Shown here: positions 57,816 to 64,000 of the stretch, piece by piece | How the letters are laid out: each line of letters opens with the position of its first letter | Numbering within the stretch: the stretch's first letter is position 1 | Assembly (NCBI GenBank): GCA_963837585.1 | Contig: CAWINX010000003.1 | Coordinates: 868,001 to 932,000, forward strand | Origin: CAWINX01 sp963837585 | Lineage (GTDB): Bacteria > Actinomycetota > Thermoleophilia > Solirubrobacterales > 70-9 | Direction: 5' to 3' | Length of the DNA: 64,000 nt | The notes under the pieces: model-generated | Database searches by the model: none | Seen by the model: the letters and a program-made list of their open reading frames with translations, nothing else | Told to the model about the DNA's origin: nothing | Position numbers and translations under genes: made by a program

Positions 57816-58304
57816 ATGGCCCGGGCGCTGATCGTCGGTTGCGGCTGCCGCGGGCGGATGCTCGGCGGTCTCCTGCTCGAGGAGGGCTGGGCGGTGCGCG
57901 GGACGAGCCGCGCCGCCGCCGGCCTGGCGGAGATCGACGCCGCCGGGATCGAGCCGGCGCTCGCCGATCCCGACCGCCCCGCAGGCCTGCTCGACCTGGT
58001 CGGCGACGTCACCGTCGTCCACTGGCTGCTCGGCTCCGCGCGGGGGGAGACGGAGGCGATCGCGGCGATCCACGGCCCGCGGCTGGAGCGCTTCATGGAG
58101 AAGCTGGTCGACACCCCGGTGCGCGGCTTCGTCTACGAGGCGCGGGGGGGCGTCGAGTCCCGTCTCCTGGAGCAGGGCGGGGGGATAGTCCGCGCCGCCG
58201 CCGCGACCTGGCGCATCCCGACCGAGGTGGTCGAGGCCGATCCGGCCGACGCCACCGGCTGGGCGGAGCAGATGCTCGAAGCGACTCTCCGGCTCGTCCG
58301 CTGA
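57816..58304 (+). CDS. Short Rossmann-fold (NAD(P)-binding) protein
   Basis: A 162-residue protein. The N-terminus ALIVGCGCRGRMLGGLLLEEGWAVRGTSR is a dinucleotide-binding strand-turn-helix, and FVYEARGGV later recalls atypical SDR/epimerase proteins. It is about half the usual length and lacks a YxxxK motif, so a sensor or non-catalytic role is possible. Intact frame. Confidence 0.65.
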   Translation: MARALIVGCGCRGRMLGGLLLEEGWAVRGTSRAAAGLAEIDAAGIEPALADPDRPAGLLDLVGDVTVVHWLLGSARGETEAIAAIHGPRLERFMEKLVDTPVRGFVYEARGGVESRLLEQGGGIVRAAAATWRIPTEVVEADPADATGWAEQMLEATLRLVR

Positions 58305-58317
58305 GGCCGACCGGCCG

Positions 58318-58352
58318 ATATGTCTAAACTCCGATAGGGATTAAGGTAAATG
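58318..58352 (+). promoter_or_regulatory. AT-rich promoter region of the peroxiredoxin gene
   Basis: In very GC-rich DNA the stretch TATGTCTAAACTCCGATAGG...TTAAGGTAAATGATC stands out as AT-rich directly upstream of the peroxiredoxin ribosome site. TAAGGT could serve as a -10 element. No exact regulator site was recognised. Confidence 0.35.
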
Positions 58353-58383
58353 ATCAAGGCAAGCACCCCGAGAGGAGCGCCCG

Positions 58384-59061
58384 ATGTTGAAGCTTGGTGA
58401 CGTAGCACCCGATTTCGAGGCCGACACCACCGAGGGCCCGATCAGCTTTCACGATTGGATCGGCGACTCGTGGGCCGTGCTGTTCTCCCACCCCAAGGAC
58501 TTCACTCCCGTCTGCACGACGGAGCTCGGCTACATGGCGAGGATCGAGCCCGAGTTCGAGAAGCGCGACGTCAAGGTCATCGGCCTCTCGGTCGACCCGC
58601 TCGGCAAGCACGAGGAGTGGGCCAAGGACATCGAGGAGACCCAGGGCGCGGCGCCCGAGTACCCGATCATCAGCGACGCCGATTTCCACATCTCCAAGCT
58701 CTACGGGATGCTGCCCGGGGACGTCTCCGGGGACCCCGCCGACCGTACGCCGGCCGACAACCAGACCGTGCGCAACGTCTTCGTGATCGGGCCCGACAAG
58801 AAGGTCAAGCTGATCCTCGTCTACCCGATGACGACCGGTCGCAACTTCGACGAGGTCCTGCGGGTGATCGACTCCCTCCAGCTCACCGCCAATCACCAGG
58901 TGGCGACGCCGGCCAACTGGCAGCAGGGCGACGACGTGATCATCTCCGGCTCGGTCAGCAACGACCAGGCCAGGGAGATCTACCCGGACGGTTGGGATGA
59001 GCCGCGGCCCTACATCCGCATCGTTCCCCAGCCGGAGTCCGAGAGGGTCGCCGCCTCCTAG
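58384..59061 (+). CDS. Peroxiredoxin, 1-Cys Prx6 type
   Basis: A 225-residue thiol peroxidase that reduces peroxides. The peroxidatic Cys is C44 in HPKDFTPVCTTELG, with the PxxxTxxC pattern. The sequence PLGKHEEWAKDIEE and the long C-terminal part (ATPANWQQGDDVIISGSVSN) are typical of the Prx6 group. A good ribosome site (GAGAGGAG at 58371-58378) precedes the ATG. A gap of 79 nt with AT-rich sequence at 58318-58352 probably holds its own promoter. Confidence 0.93.
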   Translation: MLKLGDVAPDFEADTTEGPISFHDWIGDSWAVLFSHPKDFTPVCTTELGYMARIEPEFEKRDVKVIGLSVDPLGKHEEWAKDIEETQGAAPEYPIISDADFHISKLYGMLPGDVSGDPADRTPADNQTVRNVFVIGPDKKVKLILVYPMTTGRNFDEVLRVIDSLQLTANHQVATPANWQQGDDVIISGSVSNDQAREIYPDGWDEPRPYIRIVPQPESERVAAS

Positions 59062-59558
59062 CCGAGGCGTTCCAGCAGGTCGCCGAGGATCCTGGCGGTC
59101 GCTCCCCAGATCAGGTGCCCGTCGACCTCGTAGGTCGGGGTGTGGATCGGCACGCCCCGGCGGACGAGGCGGCGGATCTCATAGCCCTCGCGGAGGGCGC
59201 CCAACGAAAAGGTGAGGACCGTCTCGACCTCGGCCGGGTTGGGCTGCAGCGACAGCTCCTCGGGGTGGGGGATGCGGCCGACGAAGGGGTGGATGCGGTA
59301 GCCGGTGACGAAGGTGCCGGTGGTCGGCAGAGCCTCGCCCAGCTCGACCGTTGCCGGGTCGAGGCCGATCTCCTCCTCGGCCTCGCGCAGTGCGGTCTGG
59401 CGCAGGTCGGCGTCGTCGGGGTCGGGTCGCCCGCCCGGGAAAGAGATCTCTCCGGCGTGGCGGCTGAGGTCGGCGCGGCGCTCGGTGAAGATCAGTCCGG
59501 GCTGCTCGGGCCAGCCGTACAGCGGCAGCAGCACCGCGGCGTCGACCTCTTTCCTCAA
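59058..59558 (-). CDS. Nudix hydrolase (CoA pyrophosphatase-like)
   Basis: A 166-residue protein. The Nudix box is GGRPDPDDADLRQTALREAEEEIGL, preceded by HAGEISFPGG as in the NudL/CoA-diphosphatase group. Such enzymes split coenzyme A or related dinucleotides. The start is a TTG overlapping the SDR stop (TTGA). It is convergent with the peroxiredoxin gene, 4 nt overlapping. Confidence 0.88.
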   Translation of the reverse strand: MRKEVDAAVLLPLYGWPEQPGLIFTERRADLSRHAGEISFPGGRPDPDDADLRQTALREAEEEIGLDPATVELGEALPTTGTFVTGYRIHPFVGRIPHPEELSLQPNPAEVETVLTFSLGALREGYEIRRLVRRGVPIHTPTYEVDGHLIWGATARILGDLLERLG

Positions 59559-60367
59559 ACGATCACCTGGACGGTGCCGCCGTCGACCGACCAGGCGGCG
59601 CCGGCCACATAGGAGGCGCGCTCGGAGCAGAGGAAGACGATCGCCGCGGCGATCTCGCCGACCTCGGCAAGGCGGCCGATCGGTCGCTTCGCGCCCGCCT
59701 CGGCGAGCGCGTGCTCGCGGCTCTCCGCCCCCGACATCTCCTTCGACTGGTCGAGCAGCCCGCCGGGCTCCATCCACATCTCCGCCGCCACCGGGCCGGG
59801 GCAGATCGCGTTGACGAGGACGCCGCGCTTCGCGTAGCGGTCGGCGAAGAGGCGGGAGAGGGAGAGCTCGGCCGCCTTCGCCACCGAGTACTCGGGCATC
59901 GCCGCGGAGGGGCGCTTGCCGGCGGTCGAGCAGACGTTGACGACGCGCCCCCAGCCACGCTCGGCCATCGCCGGCGCGGCGGCGCGCATCGCCCGCAGCG
60001 GCGCCATCACGTTCAGCTCGTACTGGGCGCGCCAGTCCTCGTCCGGCACCTCGTCGAGGTCGCGCCACTTGGCCGAGCCGGCGTTGTTGACGAGCACGTC
60101 GAGGGCGCCGAAGCGCTCGACGGTCTCGGCGAGCATCCGCTCGCCCGCGTCGGAGTCGGTGACGTCGAGGGCCAGGCCGGCGGCGGCCCCACCGGCGTCG
60201 GCGCCGGCCGCGGCGGCCTCTTCGACCGCGGCCGCGAGTCGCTCCTCGTGTCGGCCGATCAGGAGGACGTTCGCGCCCTCGGCGCAGAGCAGCCGCGCCG
60301 TCTCGCGGCCGATCCCCCGGCTGGCGCCGGTGACAACGCAGCCGCGTCCCGCCAGGCCGAGGTCCAT
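59555..60367 (-). CDS. Short-chain dehydrogenase/reductase
   Basis: A 270-residue SDR. Cofactor motif TGASRGIGRETARLL, NNAG motif LVNNAGSAKW, active site YSVAK with a preceding Ser (STAGKRP), and NAICPGPVAAEMW. It ends with GAAWSVDGGTVQVIV. A GR...HEERLAAA stretch after the second strand hints at NADP preference. Substrate unknown. It starts 1 nt downstream of the OsmC stop. Confidence 0.9.
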   Translation of the reverse strand: MDLGLAGRGCVVTGASRGIGRETARLLCAEGANVLLIGRHEERLAAAVEEAAAAGADAGGAAAGLALDVTDSDAGERMLAETVERFGALDVLVNNAGSAKWRDLDEVPDEDWRAQYELNVMAPLRAMRAAAPAMAERGWGRVVNVCSTAGKRPSAAMPEYSVAKAAELSLSRLFADRYAKRGVLVNAICPGPVAAEMWMEPGGLLDQSKEMSGAESREHALAEAGAKRPIGRLAEVGEIAAAIVFLCSERASYVAGAAWSVDGGTVQVIV

Positions 60368-60766
60368 CTAGAGGGCTTCGACCCGGTCGGAGACGGTCAC
60401 CGGGGTCTCGCCGGCGAGGATCTTGTGGACGGGGCATTTGGCGGCGATTACCGCCAGCCGCTCCCGCTGCTCGTCGCTCAGCTCCTCCGGAAGCCGCAGG
60501 GAGACCGCGAAGGAGATCGGCGTCGAGCCCTCGTAATCGACGTCGACCTCCACCTCGGCCGCGCCGATGTCCCAGCCTTTGCGCTCCGCGTACATCTCCA
60601 TCGTCACCGCCGTGCAGGCGGCGAGGCCGGCGGCGACCAGGCGAGTGGGACGGGGGCCGGCATCGTCGCCGCCGAGCTCGGTCGGCTCGTCGACGATGAC
60701 CGTGTGGCCGCCCTCGATTTCCACCTCGTGGGTGAAGCCCTTGCGGCGGCGCGCGACGACCTTCAC
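60368..60766 (-). CDS. OsmC-family protein
   Basis: A 132-residue OsmC/Ohr-fold protein. The two conserved cysteines are in LAACTAVTMEMYAERKG and IAAKCPVHKIL, and the segment DEPTELGGDDAGPRPTRLVAAGL is characteristic. OsmC proteins reduce organic peroxides. It lies between the PduO and SDR genes with gaps of 4 and 0 nt, so it belongs to one operon. Confidence 0.9.
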   Translation of the reverse strand: MKVVARRRKGFTHEVEIEGGHTVIVDEPTELGGDDAGPRPTRLVAAGLAACTAVTMEMYAERKGWDIGAAEVEVDVDYEGSTPISFAVSLRLPEELSDEQRERLAVIAAKCPVHKILAGETPVTVSDRVEAL

Positions 60767-60770
60767 GGCG

Positions 60771-61340
60771 CTACTCGCTCTTGCCCCGGCCTTCGAACAG
60801 GGCCGGGTCGTCGACGTCGGCGAAGCGGGCCATCGCGTAGGCGAAGTCGGAAGCGCGGTTGACGAAGTGGACGAGTGCCTCCCCGATCGGCTCGCCGGCC
60901 TCGCCGAGGGCGGAGATGCGGCGCTCGGCGCGACGGACGACGGTGCGGGCGACGTCGAGCTGCGCCGAGAGCTGCGTGCCCCCGGGGATCACGAACTTCG
61001 GCGGCAGGTCGACCTGGGACATGTAGTGGTCGATCCGCTCCTCGAGCGTTGTGACCATCTCCTCGGTGATGCGGCTGACGCCGTCCTCGAGCCGGTCGGC
61101 GGCCTCCGGCGCGGTCGCCAGCTCGGCGGCGGCGACGAAGAGGTCGTCCTGGAGGCGGAGGATGTCGGCGGCGAGCTCCGCCTGATCGGCGCCGCAGAGG
61201 GCGCGGGCAAGGCCGAGGGCGGAGGCCGCCTCGTCGAGGGTGCCGTAGGCCTCGGTGCGGCCGTGGTGCTTGGGGATGCGCCCGCCGTACCAGAGCGAGG
61301 TCGTCCCGTCGTCGCCCTTGCGCGTGTAGATCTTCACCAC
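60771..61340 (-). CDS. PduO-type ATP:cob(I)alamin adenosyltransferase
   Basis: A 189-residue trimeric enzyme that makes adenosylcobalamin. The N-terminal ATP site is KIYTRKGDDGTTSLWYGGRIPK, followed by EAYGTLDEAASALGLARAL, FVIPGGTQLSAQLDVARTVVRRAERR with the conserved RxxxR, and FVNRASDFAYAMAR. No cobalamin-dependent mutase is in the window, so the coenzyme user is elsewhere. Confidence 0.93.
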   Translation of the reverse strand: MVKIYTRKGDDGTTSLWYGGRIPKHHGRTEAYGTLDEAASALGLARALCGADQAELAADILRLQDDLFVAAAELATAPEAADRLEDGVSRITEEMVTTLEERIDHYMSQVDLPPKFVIPGGTQLSAQLDVARTVVRRAERRISALGEAGEPIGEALVHFVNRASDFAYAMARFADVDDPALFEGRGKSE

Positions 61341-61377
61341 GCGCTCATCCTAAGCGCGCCGTGAGCGCACCGCGCCC

Positions 61378-62661
61378 TCAGCCGACCGGGTTGAAGGCGA
61401 TGCCGGTGAGGATCTTCGGGAAGAAGTAGGTCGACTTCGGCGGCATGATCTCGCCGGCGCCGGCCACCTCGCGCACCTGCTCGACCGGGGTGGGGCGGAG
61501 GATGAAGGCGACGTCGTACGGTCCCTCCTCGACCAGCGACAGCGAGTCGGGGATGCTCTTCGCGTACTCGATGCCGCGCCGGGCGGCGATGTCGTCCTTT
61601 GTCATCCCGAGGATGCCCTCGAAGACCACGGTCTCCAGGATCGCCGAGTCGAGGCGGCGGTAGGCCTCCGATTTACCCTCGAGCAGGCGGTCCAGCTCTT
61701 CGGTGTCCTTGAGCCGCAGCCGGAAGCCCTTCTTGTGGTGGGAGTCGTAGAGGCCGAAGACGCCGGGGCCCTCCTCGCCGCCCGGGTCGAGGTCGGAGAG
61801 CGCGACCTCGGTCGCCTCGAAGCGCTCGCGCAGGCCGTTGCCGAGCAGCTGTTGGCGCTCCGGGTCCTCGGCGAAGCCGGAGAGCAGGCGGTGGGTGGGG
61901 AAGACGGTGAGGCCGGGGTCGTCGAGGCCGGTCAGCGCCATCAGCGTGTAGCCCTGCGGGCCCTCGCCGCCGATCTCGTCGCGGTAGGCGCGGGCGGTCT
62001 CGTAGCGGTGGTGGCCGTCGGCGATCAGCAGCTCGGCGCGGGACAGCCGCTCGTGCACGGCGGCGTGGACGGCGGGGTCGGCGACCCGCCAGACGCGGGT
62101 GAGGGTGCCGTCCTCGTCGGTCACCTCGCCCCAGGGCTCGCCGGTCGCGGCCGGGGCGACCAGCGGCCAGGCGTCCTCGGTGGTCAGCGAGAAGATCGGC
62201 GAGAGGTTGAGCCGGGTGGCGCGGGTCAGGTCGAGCCGGTCCTTCTTGGGGCCCGGCAGGGTGCGCTCGTGGGGGCGGATCTTGCCGGCGCCGTAGTCCT
62301 CGACCCCGACCCGGGCGAGAATCGCGTGGCGGGTGTGAGTGGAGCCGTCGGGCGCCGTGTAGTCCTGGGTCAGCGCGAAGAGGACCGGCTCGTCCTCGGT
62401 GACCAGGGCGCCGTCGGCGCGCCAGGCGGCGACCGTCTCGGCGGCGCGCGCGTAGAGGGCGGCGTCGTCGGGAGAGTCCTTGCCCAGCTCCTCGTGGGGC
62501 TTCGGCAGGTCGACTTCGACGACGTTGTGCGCCGAGCGCTCCAACAGCTCGGCCCGCATCGCCACGTCGATCACGTCGTAGGGGGGAGAGACCACGTCGC
62601 CGAGCCGCCCGACCCGGTCGAGGTCGTAGCGCAGGGCATTGAAGGGACGGACGTCGGCCAC
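61378..62661 (-). CDS. DUF1015-family protein
   Basis: A 427-residue protein matching DUF1015: RPFNALRYDLDRVGRLGDVVSPPYDVID at the start, LLIADGHHRYETARAYRDE in the middle and MPPKSTYFFPKILTGIAF at the end. The family is widespread and sometimes called HTH-like or serine-kinase-related, without settled function in bacteria. It is a single gene, divergent from the LexA-boxed HTH gene. Confidence 0.85.
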   Translation of the reverse strand: MADVRPFNALRYDLDRVGRLGDVVSPPYDVIDVAMRAELLERSAHNVVEVDLPKPHEELGKDSPDDAALYARAAETVAAWRADGALVTEDEPVLFALTQDYTAPDGSTHTRHAILARVGVEDYGAGKIRPHERTLPGPKKDRLDLTRATRLNLSPIFSLTTEDAWPLVAPAATGEPWGEVTDEDGTLTRVWRVADPAVHAAVHERLSRAELLIADGHHRYETARAYRDEIGGEGPQGYTLMALTGLDDPGLTVFPTHRLLSGFAEDPERQQLLGNGLRERFEATEVALSDLDPGGEEGPGVFGLYDSHHKKGFRLRLKDTEELDRLLEGKSEAYRRLDSAILETVVFEGILGMTKDDIAARRGIEYAKSIPDSLSLVEEGPYDVAFILRPTPVEQVREVAGAGEIMPPKSTYFFPKILTGIAFNPVG

Positions 62662-62700
62662 GGCGGCGAAACCTAGCGGTTCTCCCGTCCGGCTCAGATG

Positions 62701-62714
62701 CGAACATATGTTCG
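62701..62714. promoter_or_regulatory. LexA/SOS box
   Basis: CGAACATATGTTCG is a perfect 14-base palindrome and matches the Gram-positive/actinobacterial SOS box CGAAC-N4-GTTCG exactly. It lies 8 bases before the ATG at 62723 and 40 bases before the divergent DUF1015 start, so LexA bound here would block the HTH-type gene. Confidence 0.8.
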
Positions 62715-62722
62715 ATCAATAG

Positions 62723-63157
62723 ATGGCATATCCGGCCTACGTGAAAGAGAAAGCGAGAGAGCTTCGACTCGAGAAGAAGCTGACGATCGACGAGCTGGCC
62801 GAGCGCCTCCGGGATACAAGAGAAATCGCAACACCGTGGCTTTGGGAAATTCGGATCCGGCCATAGTCAAACTGGCGGCCCGCTGGATGGGTGTCCTGAG
62901 CAGGAAGTCTGTCGGCTTCCAACTTCAATTCCACGCCGACCAATGTCCTGATCGGCTCCGCGCTTTTTGGGGCGAGGAGCTGGAAGTTGAGCCGGATTCA
63001 ATCGCCCTCCAGCGGAAGTCGAATAGCAATCAGCTCGCCGGTCGCACCTGGAGATCCCGATACGGCGTCATTACGGCTCGGACAAATGACACGCTTTTTC
63101 GGGCACGCCTGGAGGCTTGGATGGACTGCTGCGAGCCAGCTGGTCGTAGACTGAATA
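62723..63157 (+). pseudogene. HTH-type DNA-binding protein, internally deleted
   Basis: The start AYPAYVKEKARELRLEKKLTIDELAERL is the HTH end of a family of about 200-residue, LexA-boxed actinobacterial proteins. Directly after CGCCTCC (near 62811) the sequence jumps, in another frame, to GYKRNRNTVALGNSDPAIVKLAARWMGVL, then LQFHADQCPDRLRAFWGEEL and SRYGVITARTNDTLFRARLEAWMD. The HTH wing and the linker between are missing, about 80-100 residues by family memory. The end lies a few bases before tRNA-Pro. It is a relic gene. Confidence 0.65.
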
Positions 63158-63160
63158 GTT

Positions 63161-63234
63161 CGGGGCGTGGCGCAGCCTGGTAGCGCATTCCGTTTGGGTC
63201 GGAAAGGTCGCTGGTTCAAATCCAGCCGCCCCGA
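63161..63234 (+). tRNA. tRNA-Pro (UGG)
   Basis: The acceptor stem CGGGGCG (63161-63167) pairs with CGCCCCG (63227-63233), followed by the discriminator A. The anticodon stem TTCCG/CGGAA encloses the loop TTTGGGT, giving anticodon TGG. The T-loop reads GGTTCAAATCC. The 3' CCA is not encoded and must be added by the CCA-type enzyme. Confidence 0.95.
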
Positions 63235-63295
63235 TTGATCGGTCGGATTCCCGGTTTCTTTGAATCTGGCATCGGTCCTGGTACAACAAACGGCT

Positions 63296-63675
63296 ATGCA
63301 GGCTTGGGACTTGAAGGCCATCGAGGCGGAGCCGCACCACCCGCAGATCCTCGCCTCGGCCGACGATGCGCGGCTGTCGTCCTGCAGCTCCCCAAGGGCG
63401 AAGAGCTGCAGGAGCACGAGGTGCACGAGCGGGCACGGATCGTCGTGGTCGAGGGCGAGGTCGACGTCACCGCCCCTTCCGGGGAGACAACGTCAGCGAG
63501 CGCCGGCCACCTCCTCGAGTTCGCCCCCGGCGAGCGCCGCACGGTCGCCGCGCGATCCGACGCCCGCCTCCTGCTGATTCTCACCCCCTGGCCGGGCGAC
63601 GGCCACCCCGGCGCGCTGACTCTCGATCAGAAGACCGAGGTGCGGCAGCGCGCCGCCCAGCGCGCTCAGGCCTGA
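63296..63675 (+). pseudogene. Cupin-fold protein, frame disrupted
   Basis: The ATG at 63296 opens QAWDLKAIEAEPHHPQILASADDAR. One base seems to be missing near 63372 (GCGCGGCTGTC). The next frame continues AVVLQLPKGEELQEHEVHERARIVVVEGEVDV and SAGHLLEFAPGERRTVAA, a single cupin barrel with an EHEVHE metal-ligand pattern. The stop converges on the next gene with a 10-nt overlap. Function unknown. Confidence 0.7.
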
Positions 63676-63851
63676 TCGGCTCCGTCTTCCTGTTCGAGCT
63701 CGTCGGCATCGAGCACGGCCCAGCCGACCCGCTCGACCAGTTGACCCGAGAAGTGGTCCGACTCGAGGTCGCTGGGGCTGATCCGCTCCCGGTACACGAC
63801 CGTGTCGGCGATGTCCTCATGGCTGTCGGCCATTACGAGAATCTGCGGCAT
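63666..63851 (-). CDS. Small acidic protein of unknown function
   Basis: A 61-residue acidic protein: PQILVMADSHEDIADTVVYRERISPSDLESDHFSGQLVERVGWAVLDADELEQED. The beginning ILVMADSHED resembles the first strand of calcineurin-like phosphoesterases, but the rest of that fold is absent. Convergent with the cupin gene. Function not known. Confidence 0.5.
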   Translation of the reverse strand: MPQILVMADSHEDIADTVVYRERISPSDLESDHFSGQLVERVGWAVLDADELEQEDGADQA

Positions 63852-64000
63852 TGTCTGCTCCCTTCTCTGGTGGTCGTAGAGGCGAGTGTCGGGCCGCTCT
63901 CTTAGCGAGGGGTGAATATTGGGTAAAGATGGGGCGAACGGACTCGATCCGGCTACCAGACCACGGCTGAGCCGGGGTGAGCGTGATCCCGAATCGCTCG

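Overview
The window is chromosomal DNA of a high-GC actinobacterium. Gene content and protein style (GuaB3 next to guaA, PduO, DUF1015, DUF1059, zf-UBP and CtaA/CtaB proteins, many short GTG/TTG-started genes coupled by ATGA or GTGA overlaps) suggest class Thermoleophilia, order Solirubrobacterales. This placement is an inference; no rRNA is present. The only RNA gene found is a tRNA-Pro(UGG) near the right edge. No CRISPR array, prophage structural gene or insertion-sequence transposase was seen.

Layout. 1-15.9 kb is housekeeping: guaB3-guaA, a convergent ZIP metal transporter plus Fur/Zur regulator with a 9-1-9 operator, an M23 peptidase, rplM-rpsI-glmM-glmS, a DUF3352-like lipoprotein, acpS-nnrD-CBS-alr-cca and infA. 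16.1-21.2 kb is an accessory cluster: a PqqD protein with a precursor-like tail, an HPr-kinase-like ATPase, a GT2, an ABC exporter and a nucleotidyltransferase. It resembles the accessory half of a lasso/RiPP cluster but lacks its macrocyclase and protease. 21.2-27.2 kb is a coupled minus-strand operon: an amidase with a small partner, a three-gene ABC-2 exporter, an MGH1-like glycosidase and a GT2. 28.1-29.2 kb holds an HNH gene between two inverted copies of a 113-118 bp hairpin element whose outer stems differ in sequence but stay paired.

30.8-41.5 kb is respiratory. A normal A2-type cytochrome c oxidase (coxB-coxA-USP-like-coxC) is followed by ctaA and a dihaem cytochrome c. A divergent second oxidase-like operon then encodes CoxII-like and CoxI-like proteins that have lost nearly all metal ligands, with ctaB and two small membrane proteins. 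41.6-50.3 kb mixes membrane, secreted and small regulatory genes (PAP2, flippase-like, trxB, IPT/PASTA, VOC, RTX-like, greA, zf-UBP). 50.3-57.5 kb is a beta-oxidation cluster (thiolase, aminotransferase IV, acyl-CoA dehydrogenase, enoyl-CoA hydratase, hydroxyacyl-CoA dehydrogenase) ending in an alkylsulfatase. 57.5-64 kb has a peroxiredoxin, Nudix, SDR, OsmC, PduO and DUF1015, then a LexA box in front of an internally deleted HTH-type gene beside tRNA-Pro.

Caution on sequence quality: at least a dozen conserved genes, including alr and nnrD, which are normally intact, are broken by isolated one-base indels, mostly insertions. These look more like assembly or sequencing errors than gene decay. 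Such genes are marked pseudogene here only to show that the frame is broken as given.
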